A DNA stretch of 6,646 nt from Clostridiales bacterium (GTDB lineage: Bacteria > Bacillota_A > Clostridia > Oscillospirales > Oscillospiraceae): contig SFKX01000037.1 of the NCBI GenBank assembly GCA_004553625.1, forward strand, positions 1 to 6,646, given 5' to 3'. Shown here piece by piece: positions 1 to 4,246 of the stretch. Position 1 is the stretch's first letter. Each line of letters opens with the position of its first letter. The translations under genes were made by a program, and so were the position numbers. The notes under the pieces are model-generated. The model saw only the letters and a program-made list of their open reading frames with translations. It had not been told where the DNA came from and ran no database searches.

Positions 1-257
1 TCGGCCGTTGCTCGTTTCTTGCCCCTGCGCTTGAAGTTTTCACGGAGTCGCCTCTCGGCGAGCTCTGCGCTGTACCCCTCGCGCTGGTTCCTGTCCAGCG
101 TGCCGGTCGCACCACGCTGGAGCTCCTTGTAGATCGTGGTGTAGTGGACGGAGAGGCGGGCCGCGATGTCAGCCGGCCGGTCTCCGATCAGGTGCCACGC
201 CTCGATCTTCTTCCTGTCCTCGAAGGTCAGGTAGCGGTACTTTCCCGTCGGTCTCAC
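1..257 (-). CDS. HTH_38-type DNA-binding protein, N-terminal 85 residues (runs off the left edge)
   Basis: Reading the minus strand from a GTG at 257 gives 85 codons open to the window edge. Residues about 8-48 form a helix-turn-helix of the HTH_38/IS30 N-terminal type (YLTFEDRKKIEAW, then PADIAARLSVHYTTIYKEL). The recognition helix VHYTTIYKEL closely matches VHYTTVYREM of the IS30-like transposase next door, so the two proteins are related. Residues 55-85 are charged and helical, ending in a basic stretch (FKRRGKKR). It may be a short stand-alone HTH protein, common in clostridial phages, or the start of another IS30-family transposase; the missing part decides. The start is uncertain: the GTG lies inside the perfect GGAGGTGA ribosome site (254-261), and no ATG follows at normal spacing. 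The GTG gives an N-terminus of the usual length for this family. A promoter and terminator-like leader lie directly upstream. Confidence 0.72.
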   Translation of the reverse strand, partial: MRPTGKYRYLTFEDRKKIEAWHLIGDRPADIAARLSVHYTTIYKELQRGATGTLDRNQREGYSAELAERRLRENFKRRGKKRATA

Positions 258-261
258 CTCC
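254..261 (-). promoter_or_regulatory. Shine-Dalgarno GGAGGTGA overlapping the GTG start
   Basis: The minus strand reads GGAGGTGA, an eight-base match to the anti-SD end of 16S rRNA. The only plausible in-frame start for the HTH reading frame is the GTG inside this motif (257-255), so normal spacing is absent. Either initiation is inefficient or an unusual codon further down is used. Confidence 0.5.
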
Positions 262-277
262 GTCTCATTTGGTCGAT

Positions 278-323
278 AAAAAAGAAAAAATGCACAGCGG
301 ACTCGGTTGGAGTCTCTGTGCAT
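278..323 (-). terminator. Strong intrinsic terminator hairpin
   Basis: On the minus strand an 8-bp outer stem (ATGCACAG at 323-316 with CTGTGCAT at 297-290) and a 5-bp inner stem (GACTC at 314-310 with GAGTC at 304-300) enclose the loop CAACC. They are separated by a small internal loop (1 nt against 2 nt). The hairpin is followed at once by TTTTTTCTTTTTT (290-278). It would end transcripts from the IS30-like gene. It would also end those from the promoter at 327-355, whose start site falls at the foot of the hairpin. Confidence 0.85.
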
Positions 324-365
324 TTAATATTAGCGGACACGCACGCTTTTGTCAAGATTAAATGC
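320..365. repeat. Inverted repeat flanking the promoter core
   Basis: GCATTTAAT (320-328) and ATTAAATGC (357-365) are perfect 9-bp inverted arms separated by 28 bp. They enclose the spacer and the -35 box, and the left arm overlaps the -10 box by 2 bp. They could be a regulator-binding pair, a loop-forming site or the relic of an element end. The role is not known. Confidence 0.55.
327..355 (-). promoter_or_regulatory. Consensus sigma-A promoter with A/T-rich upstream element
   Basis: On the minus strand TTGACA (355-350) is followed by a 17-nt spacer and TAATAT (332-327). Positions 386-357, directly upstream, are rich in A and T runs (AAAAATTTTTT, CTTTTTTAGC), which resembles an UP element. 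Initiation is expected near 319-321, just before or at the base of the terminator hairpin at 290-323. The downstream gene is the HTH protein starting at 257. Confidence 0.7.
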
Positions 366-386
366 TAAAAAAGCCTAAAAAATTTT

Positions 387-1436
387 TCACGAGGGCAGCA
401 GAGCGGCGATTTCAGCCCGGAAAAGCTGCTCGGAGCACAGAAAACCGAACATTTTCCGGGGGTAATTGTTCAGCCACTCCTCGACCTGTTTGACTTCCCG
501 GGGCGAGACTTGGCTCAGGTCGGTGCCCTTCGGGATGTGCCTCCTGATGAGGCCGTTCTGGTTCTCGTTGCTGCCTCGTTCGCTTGGCGTGTACGGGTGG
601 CAGTAGTAGATCTCGGTGCGCTTGCCTTTGCCGCGGCGTTTCTTTTCCATGCCGGCCGCGTCGGCGAACTCGCAGCCATTGTCGACCGTGATGCTGGCGA
701 AGATCTTCGGGAACAGGGCGCCGACTTTGCGCTCGATGCCGTTCAGGGCTCGGACGACGCTGGCGCTCGTCTTATCCCGCAGCGGGATGATGATCTCCTT
801 CCGGGTCTTGCGCTCAGTCAGTACGAGGAGGGTGTTGCTGACGCCTTGGCAGCTTTCGACGCTGTCCATCTCCCAGTGGCCGAAGGTCTCGCGGGTGTCG
901 ACTTCTTTCGGCCGCTGCTCGATGCTCTTGCCTGCCGGGGCTCGGGAGACGGTGCCCTCGGGTGCTTTTCTGGCCGGCTTGCGCTTGCCGCCCTGCGGCA
1001 GCATTTCGGTCGTGAGATCGTCGCCGAACACTTCGCCGCGGATGTAGTTGTAGACGGTGCTCGCGCAGACCTTCGTCTTGAAGCGCCAGCCGTTGACCTC
1101 GGCCTCGCCGACGGCAGCCTCGGGGCTGTACTTCTCGTCGCGGATCTTCTCGACGAGGTAGTCGGCCAGCTCGTAGTCGTTGCCGAGCTTCAGATCCGGG
1201 CCCTTTGCCTTCAGGTGCTCCCGGTAGAGCCGGTCGGCCTCGTCCGGGTTGTAGCGGATCTCGGTGGTCAGGTCGCTGTTGAGGTGCTCATAGGTGGCCC
1301 GCTTCATTTCCCGGTAGACGGTGGTATAATGGACGCCGATCTCCTTGGCGATCTCGGTCGGCTTCATGCCGGCACGCAGAAAAGCGTCGATCTGGATCCG
1401 CTTGGTCATTGTTAAGTGGCTGAAATGTTCTCCCAT
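387..1436 (-). CDS. IS30-family transposase (DDE), intact
   Basis: A 349-residue protein that would cut and join DNA at insertion-sequence ends. Residues about 7-47 are the HTH_38 end-binding domain (PTEIAKEIGVHYTTVYREM). A basic linker (KRKPARKAP, about 151-159) leads to an RNase-H-fold catalytic core. Its probable catalytic triad is D191 (HWEMDSV), D252 (TVDNGCEF) and E291 (GSNENQNGLIRRHIPKG), the last in the classic IS30 signature. The second D and the E are separated by 38 residues, against about 33 in typical members, because of a basic insert (MEKKRRGKGKR). The start is set by AAGGAGG six bases before the ATG at 1436; a longer in-frame TTG start at 1460 has no such site. It lies downstream of an XRE gene and its hairpin. 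No convincing terminal inverted repeats were found, so it may be a decayed, trapped or domesticated copy. Family assignment is firm; mobility is not. Confidence 0.93.
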   Translation of the reverse strand: MGEHFSHLTMTKRIQIDAFLRAGMKPTEIAKEIGVHYTTVYREMKRATYEHLNSDLTTEIRYNPDEADRLYREHLKAKGPDLKLGNDYELADYLVEKIRDEKYSPEAAVGEAEVNGWRFKTKVCASTVYNYIRGEVFGDDLTTEMLPQGGKRKPARKAPEGTVSRAPAGKSIEQRPKEVDTRETFGHWEMDSVESCQGVSNTLLVLTERKTRKEIIIPLRDKTSASVVRALNGIERKVGALFPKIFASITVDNGCEFADAAGMEKKRRGKGKRTEIYYCHPYTPSERGSNENQNGLIRRHIPKGTDLSQVSPREVKQVEEWLNNYPRKMFGFLCSEQLFRAEIAALLPS

Positions 1437-1442
1437 GATGTA

Positions 1443-1449
1443 CCTCCTT
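1443..1449 (-). promoter_or_regulatory. Ribosome binding site of the IS30-like transposase
   Basis: AAGGAGG on the minus strand lies six bases before the ATG at 1436. It decides the start against the longer TTG-initiated frame from 1460. Confidence 0.85.
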
Positions 1450-1460
1450 GAAAATGGCAA

Positions 1461-1485
1461 AAGGGACGGCCGCCGGCCGTCCCTT
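1461..1485 (-). terminator. Perfect GC-rich hairpin after the first XRE gene
   Basis: Perfect 11-bp arms, AAGGGACGGCC and GGCCGTCCCTT, enclose a 3-nt loop and start three bases beyond the XRE stop codon. On the minus strand only CTTTTGCC follows, so the T-run is short. Some read-through into the transposase gene, whose own promoter is not evident, is likely. Confidence 0.7.
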
Positions 1486-1488
1486 CTT

Positions 1489-1740
1489 TCAGTGTGCTGC
1501 GTATGCGCTGAGCTGCTCCCGTGTTTCCTTGTCCGTGATGATGTCGGCCAGCCCGCACTCCAGAGCGTTGCATAGCTTGAGGAGCGTCAGGAGCTTGGCC
1601 CCGTTCAGGTCTCGGGCGCCGCGCTCGTACTGCTGAAGCACTTGGACGTTGACGCCGGCCAGCTTTGCGAGCTGCGACTGCGAGAAGCCTGCGGCCTTGC
1701 GGAGCCTCTGCAAATTGCTGTTGTTTTCGACCTTCTCCAT
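1489..1740 (-). CDS. XRE-family HTH transcriptional regulator (83 aa)
   Basis: A small Cro/C1-type repressor made almost entirely of one HTH_3 domain (residues about 9-65). It opens NLQRLRKAAGFSQSQLAKLAG (scaffold and second helix, about 9-29 with N at 9). The recognition helix follows as NVQVLQQYERG (31-41), then the packing helices around AKLLTLLKLCNAL. The ATG at 1740 is preceded by AGGAGG with an 8-nt gap. Its promoter (1771-1799) is fully consensus and lies across a perfect palindrome, the layout of a self-repressing regulator. A terminator seals off the neighbouring XRE gene upstream, so the two are separately transcribed. The protein has no sensor or oligomerisation domain beyond the HTH fold. 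Its targets other than its own promoter are unknown. Confidence 0.9.
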   Translation of the reverse strand: MEKVENNSNLQRLRKAAGFSQSQLAKLAGVNVQVLQQYERGARDLNGAKLLTLLKLCNALECGLADIITDKETREQLSAYAAH

Positions 1741-1770
1741 GCTGATTTCCTCCTGTCTTTCTATGCCTTA

Positions 1771-1794
1771 ATTATAGAGCATTTGCTCTATAAT
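1771..1794. promoter_or_regulatory. Palindromic operator across the promoter
   Basis: ATTATAGAGCA and TGCTCTATAAT are perfect 11-bp arms around a TT centre. The palindrome covers the whole spacer and the -10 box and touches the last base of the -35 box, so a bound dimer would block RNA polymerase. The adjacent XRE protein is the obvious candidate ligand (inference). Confidence 0.78.
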
Positions 1795-1799
1795 GTCAA
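1771..1799 (-). promoter_or_regulatory. Fully consensus promoter of the 83-aa XRE gene at 1489-1740
   Basis: On the minus strand TTGACA (1799-1794), a 17-nt spacer and TATAAT (1776-1771) form a perfect sigma-A promoter. Initiation is expected near 1764, leaving a leader of about 24 nt that contains the AGGAGG site at 1754-1749. Confidence 0.88.
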
Positions 1800-1801
1800 G
1801 C

Positions 1802-1832
1802 AAAAAAGAGCGGCGGGCCTTCCCGTCGCTCT
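1802..1832 (-). terminator. Intrinsic terminator of the second XRE gene
   Basis: On the minus strand AGAGCGACGGG, the loop AAGG and CCCGCCGCTCT form an 11-position stem with one A-C mismatch. TTTTTT (1807-1802) follows. The hairpin begins in the stop codon of the upstream XRE gene and ends three bases before the next -35 box. Confidence 0.85.
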
Positions 1833-2083
1833 CATTCTATACCCAGCAGGTTGAGGATCGAGGTTTCCAGCGCGTCGGCCAGATATTGCAGCTCGTAGTC
1901 CGCGACGATGCGGTCGCCGGTTTCGATCCTGCTGATGGCCTTCTGCGTGATGTCGAGCCCCGCGATCTGGATCTTGTAGGCGAGCTGCTCCTGAGATAGG
2001 CCAGCCCGCTGCCGTGCCTCTCGCACATTCGCGCCGGAAATGTTGCACTTTCCGTCTGGTTTGTAAATCTTCGCAGCACCCAC
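1832..2083 (-). CDS. XRE-family HTH regulator, divergent from the TM2 gene (83 aa)
   Basis: A single-domain Cro/C1-type DNA-binding protein. After a short leader (KIYKPDGKCNISG), the HTH_3 domain spans residues about 18-78. It has the second helix QEQLAYKIQ (31-39) and the turn plus recognition helix DITQKAISRIETG (44-56). The tail is YLADALETSILNLLGIE. The form NISG...ISRIETG...ADYEL is a recurring clostridial subtype. The GTG at 2083 is the only usable start after an in-frame stop upstream, and it is fused to AAGGAGG (2089-2083), so initiation may be weak. The gene is divergent from the DUF4236-TM2-SWIM gene. The shared region holds repeated ATGAC half-sites around the plus-strand promoter, so it probably represses that gene and perhaps itself (inference). 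No clear minus-strand promoter was found; TAATATTA at 2140-2147 is palindromic and could serve both directions. Confidence 0.88.
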   Translation of the reverse strand: MGAAKIYKPDGKCNISGANVREARQRAGLSQEQLAYKIQIAGLDITQKAISRIETGDRIVADYELQYLADALETSILNLLGIE

Positions 2084-2089
2084 CTCCTT
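2081..2089 (-). promoter_or_regulatory. Shine-Dalgarno fused to the GTG start of the divergent XRE gene
   Basis: AAGGAGG (2089-2083) runs directly into the GTG (2083-2081), sharing a base. Downstream in-frame codons offer no ATG, GTG or TTG at normal spacing. This repeats the arrangement at 254-261. Confidence 0.5.
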
Positions 2090-2101
2090 TTTATCCCAAA
2101 G

Positions 2102-2114
2102 ATGACCACGTCAT
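2102..2114. promoter_or_regulatory. Candidate XRE operator, ATGAC-CAC-GTCAT
   Basis: A 13-bp inverted repeat with 5-bp arms sits two bases from the -35 box. Further half-sites occur at 2156-2160 (ATGAC) and 2182-2186 (GTCAT), the last just before the ribosome site of the plus-strand gene. Four half-sites in 85 bp is far above chance. Binding by the divergent XRE protein is inferred. Confidence 0.6.
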
Positions 2115-2115
2115 G

Positions 2116-2145
2116 TTGACATTACCATTTTTCCCGTGCTAATAT
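2116..2145 (+). promoter_or_regulatory. Promoter of the DUF4236-TM2-SWIM gene
   Basis: TTGACA (2116-2121), an 18-nt spacer and TAATAT (2140-2145) precede the gene by about 58 bp. The leader is A-rich. The ribosome site AAGGAG (2191-2196) lies six bases before the ATG. Confidence 0.68.
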
Positions 2146-2202
2146 TATCCTAAAGATGACTAAACGCTAATAAAAACAAAAGTCATCAGGAAGGAGTAAC
2201 TC

Positions 2203-2964
2203 ATGGGAACACGGTTTAGAAAAAGCAAGCAGATCCTCCCCGGTGTTCGCTTGAATGTAGGCAAAAAGAGCGCGAGCGTGTCCATCGGCCCGAAGGGTCT
2301 GAAGCATACGATCAGCACGACCGGGAAAAGCCACACCACTGTCAGTATGCCCGGCACGGGCCTGTCTTACACGACCAGCTCCGGCGGGAAGTCCGGCGGC
2401 GCCGCCGGCGTCTCGGTGCCGACTTCAGAGCGCCCGACCTCACCCAAAAGCAAGGGTGTGGCGCTGGCCCTCTGCATTTTCCTCGGATGGCTCGGCGCCC
2501 ATCGGTATTATGTCGGTAAAATCGGCACGGGCGTGATCTGGACGCTGACGGTCGGCGTCTGCGGTATCGGCTGGATCGTCGATATTGTGACGATCCTGTG
2601 CGGCGGGTTCTATGACTCAAACGGCTGCGCCCTGCGCTTCAGCCCGACCGAGGAGGAACAGGAGACGGCGCAGATCATGGCCGACTATGAGGCCACCAGC
2701 GCGGCCGAGCTGTGGAGCCGTTGGGGCGACCACCTGAAGTATCAGCCGCAGAAGGATCGCCGCGCTCGTGCGCTTTCCGGCGATCTGATGCCCGACGTTG
2801 TAGACCTCGAGAAGAAGTGTGCCACGTTCATCGGTGGAGGCGGCGACAAATACGCCACCACGCTGATCGGCTGCACCTGCCCCGACTTCGTAGAGCGGGA
2901 AAAGCCTTGCAAGCACATGTACTGGCTGGCCCACGAGCTCGGCGTTGACGGCGGCGAGGAGTAA
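2203..2964 (+). CDS. DUF4236-TM2-SWIM fusion membrane protein (253 aa)
   Basis: Three recognisable modules occur in order. Residues 1-56 are a DUF4236 domain (MGTRFRKSKQILPGVRLNVG, then SVSIGPKG and PGTGLSY), a small beta-rich domain of unknown role. After a Gly/Ser/Pro linker, residues about 83-136 form a TM2 domain. It has two hydrophobic helices around the hallmark FLGWLGAHRYYVGKIGTG turn, so the protein should sit in the inner membrane. Residues about 150-205 are charged and helical. Residues 218-245 form a SWIM-type zinc finger, C224-x-C226-x9-C236-x-H238 (GCTCPDFVEREKPCKHMYW), a fold that binds nucleic acid or protein. The ATG follows AAGGAG by six bases. The gene has its own promoter, opposes the late operon and is divergent from an XRE regulator. 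This is typical of lysogeny-expressed accessory (moron) genes. Superinfection exclusion or membrane-linked sensing is possible but unproven. Module calls are good; the function is unknown. Confidence 0.88.
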   Translation: MGTRFRKSKQILPGVRLNVGKKSASVSIGPKGLKHTISTTGKSHTTVSMPGTGLSYTTSSGGKSGGAAGVSVPTSERPTSPKSKGVALALCIFLGWLGAHRYYVGKIGTGVIWTLTVGVCGIGWIVDIVTILCGGFYDSNGCALRFSPTEEEQETAQIMADYEATSAAELWSRWGDHLKYQPQKDRRARALSGDLMPDVVDLEKKCATFIGGGGDKYATTLIGCTCPDFVEREKPCKHMYWLAHELGVDGGEE

Positions 2965-2979
2965 AGGCCCACAAAACAG

Positions 2980-3016
2980 AAAAAGCCCGCCCGGGATCTC
3001 TCCCGAGCGGGTTTTT
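2980..3016. terminator. Bidirectional intrinsic terminator between convergent genes
   Basis: CCCGC-C-CGGGA (2986-2996), the loop TCTC and TCCCG-A-GCGGG (3001-3011) form a stem with one C/A mismatch. It is flanked by AAAAA (2980-2984) and TTTTT (3012-3016). It can stop the TM2-gene transcript on the plus strand and the endolysin transcript on the minus strand. Confidence 0.88.
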
Positions 3017-3035
3017 GTATAAATTGCCGATATTG

Positions 3036-3076
3036 ATGCCACTGGCCGAGCGTGATCCGCGCCGCGCCGATGGCAT
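3036..3076. repeat. Imperfect inverted repeat in the endolysin 3' region
   Basis: ATGCCACTGGC (3036-3046) and GCCGATGGCAT (3066-3076) pair at 9 of 11 positions around a GC-rich 19-nt loop. It lies between the endolysin stop and the shared terminator and could stabilise the mRNA end. Chance is not excluded in DNA this GC-rich. Confidence 0.3.
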
Positions 3077-3085
3077 TTTGCACAA

Positions 3086-4093
3086 TCAGACCTTGCTCGC
3101 GTAGTCCAGCGAGATCCAGCCGGCGCCGCTCTTGAGCTTGCCCCACTTGGTCGCGCCGGTGCCGGTGCTCTCGGCGACGATGGTGTAGATGCCCCCGCCT
3201 TTGATGGATCCGTTGGTGCCGTAGTTGGTGCCCGGGCCCTTGCGGATGTTCAGGACGTCGGCGGTGATCTTCACGCGGTAGGAGGTAGCTGCTGCGGCCT
3301 CGCTGCCGACGCTGACGGTGCTGGCGTCGACCCAGCCGTAGACGGTGGAGCCGCCGCCGGAGACGGCGATCAGGTGGTACGGGTGGGCCTTGCCCTTGGC
3401 GATGGCCGTGATCTTAGCCTTGCCGGGCTTGCAGGTCGAGCCGGTACTGCCGGCCGCGCTGGTGTAGTGCTTGCTGCCGCTGAAGGTGACGACGTCGCCG
3501 ACCTTCAGGCTGTCGTCAGTGCTGCCGGAGGTCTGGCTGCTGGAGCTGCTGCCGGCGTCGGTGGCCCCGAGGCGCCGGTTGACCTCGGCCGCGATCTGGC
3601 CGTGGCGGTTGTAGAGGTAGTCGCCCGGGCAGCTCTTGGCTGCGTAGTCGCGGTGCACGGTCATGTTGCAGCCGTTCAGGTGGTTCACGCGGTCGTTTTT
3701 GCTGGTCGACCAGACGAGCTTCTTGATGCCGTTGCGCTTGCAGATGTCGGTCACGAGATCCAGCAGCGCCGCGTATGCCTTATCAGAGACGGGCCAGTCA
3801 GGGGCCCCGCCGTTGTTGGCGACCTCGATGGTGACAGCCCTCTGGTCGTTGGCATTGGACGAGGTGCACCACGAGCGGTTTGCCTCGTCGACGTAGAGAG
3901 CCACGCGGCCGTCGGTGCCGACGCCGTAGTTGCTGGACGCCTGCCGGGCCGAGGATGCGAAGATCTGGCCGCAGGTCTCGACGGAGCAGTTGCCCGCCAT
4001 ACAGTGGATCGTGATGGTGTCGATCGCGTGGGTACGCTTGCCCGAGTGGTTCGGGCTCAGCTTGGTGTAGCTGACGAGAGGGCTGTTACTCAT
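3086..4093 (-). CDS. Phage endolysin: N-acetylmuramoyl-L-alanine amidase with SH3-like domains
   Basis: A 335-residue peptidoglycan hydrolase that would cleave the amide bond between muramic acid and L-alanine at lysis. Residues about 8-176 are a zinc-dependent Amidase_2 domain. Likely metal ligands are H30 (TITIHCMAG), H147 (MTVHRDY) and C155 (AKSCPGDYL), and E90 in VTIEVAN is also conserved in type. A Ser-rich linker (182-195) leads to two wall-binding modules. The first is an SH3-like unit at about 196-262 (KVGDVVTFSGSKHYTS to YGWVDASTV). The second is a bacterial SH3 domain at about 271-333 (LNIRKGPGTNYG to GWISLDYA). There is no signal peptide, so a holin must release it. The ATG at 4093 follows GGAG by nine bases and overlaps the upstream 36-aa gene by eight bases, so translation is probably coupled. 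A longer frame from 4138 lacks support. It ends at the shared terminator. Confidence 0.96.
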   Translation of the reverse strand: MSNSPLVSYTKLSPNHSGKRTHAIDTITIHCMAGNCSVETCGQIFASSARQASSNYGVGTDGRVALYVDEANRSWCTSSNANDQRAVTIEVANNGGAPDWPVSDKAYAALLDLVTDICKRNGIKKLVWSTSKNDRVNHLNGCNMTVHRDYAAKSCPGDYLYNRHGQIAAEVNRRLGATDAGSSSSSQTSGSTDDSLKVGDVVTFSGSKHYTSAAGSTGSTCKPGKAKITAIAKGKAHPYHLIAVSGGGSTVYGWVDASTVSVGSEAAAATSYRVKITADVLNIRKGPGTNYGTNGSIKGGGIYTIVAESTGTGATKWGKLKSGAGWISLDYASKV

Positions 4094-4196
4094 GGTCGTC
4101 GTCTCCTTTCCCGTTGCTGAGCTCCTCGAGGATCTCACTGGTGACGGCCTCGCCGGGCTTCAGCTCGATGTCGTTGGTGTTCTGGTTGGTTTTCAT
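4086..4196 (-). CDS. 36-aa acidic small protein between holin and endolysin
   Basis: A short complete gene, starting at the ATG at 4196 after AGGAGG (7-nt gap) and ending in the TAA at 4086-4088, inside the endolysin start. The product begins MKTNQNTNDIELKPGEAVTS and ends in an acidic tail (GKGDDDHE). It has no membrane segment, signal peptide or known motif. The good ribosome site and the eight-base overlap with the endolysin argue that it is translated. Possible roles are setting the endolysin translation rate by coupling, or acting as a small lysis accessory. It does not resemble a holin or spanin. A terminator-like hairpin lies directly upstream, so its mRNA depends on read-through from the holin gene or on RNA processing. 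Confidence 0.68.
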   Translation of the reverse strand: MKTNQNTNDIELKPGEAVTSEILEELSNGKGDDDHE

Positions 4197-4213
4197 ATTG
4201 ATCCCTCCTATGG

Positions 4214-4240
4214 AAAAAGGGCGAGCCCGTGGGCCCGCCC
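4214..4240 (-). terminator. Intrinsic terminator-like hairpin between holin and endolysin genes
   Basis: On the minus strand GGGCGGGCCC (4240-4231) pairs with GGGCTCGCCC (4228-4219) through one G-T wobble, around a minimal AC loop. TTTTT (4218-4214) follows. It starts seven bases past the holin stop. No promoter fits in the 17 bp before the next gene, so it should attenuate endolysin expression. Confidence 0.75.
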
Positions 4241-4246
4241 GTGTTA

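Larger units (their letters stand above)
2091..2160. repeat. Direct repeat pair bracketing the TM2-gene promoter
   Basis: TTATCCCAAAGATGAC (2091-2106) and TTATCCTAAAGATGAC (2145-2160) differ at one base of 16 and start 54 bp apart. One lies just before the -35 box and the other overlaps the last base of the -10 box and continues past it. This is a layout suited to paired repressor binding. Confidence 0.7.

Noticed and set aside
510..1415. Long plus-strand open frame (about 300 codons) opposite the transposase
   Set aside because: It is an antisense shadow in GC-rich DNA. The product is low-complexity Leu/Ala/Val/Asp without a known domain, whereas the minus frame has a complete DDE signature.
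1437..1460. Extended transposase N-terminus starting at a TTG at 1460
   Set aside because: The extension translates the ribosome site itself (AAGGAGG at 1449-1443). The ATG at 1436 has ideal spacing.
346..1463. Terminal inverted repeats of an IS30 element
   Set aside because: The best pair matches over about nine bases with one mismatch, and similarity does not extend. It is too weak to annotate as IS ends.
3017..3085. Attachment site or gene remnant after the endolysin
   Set aside because: Only an imperfect inverted repeat is visible. There is no integrase, no tRNA end and no duplicate of the sequence elsewhere in the window.
2617..3146. Minus-strand open frames across the TM2-gene 3' end
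   Set aside because: They cross the intrinsic terminator at 2980-3016 and lie antisense to the SWIM-encoding region. No ribosome site or family match is visible.
3374..4120. Long plus-strand open frame opposite the endolysin
   Set aside because: It is Ala/Gly/Val-rich and without motifs. The minus strand carries a clear amidase with catalytic residues.
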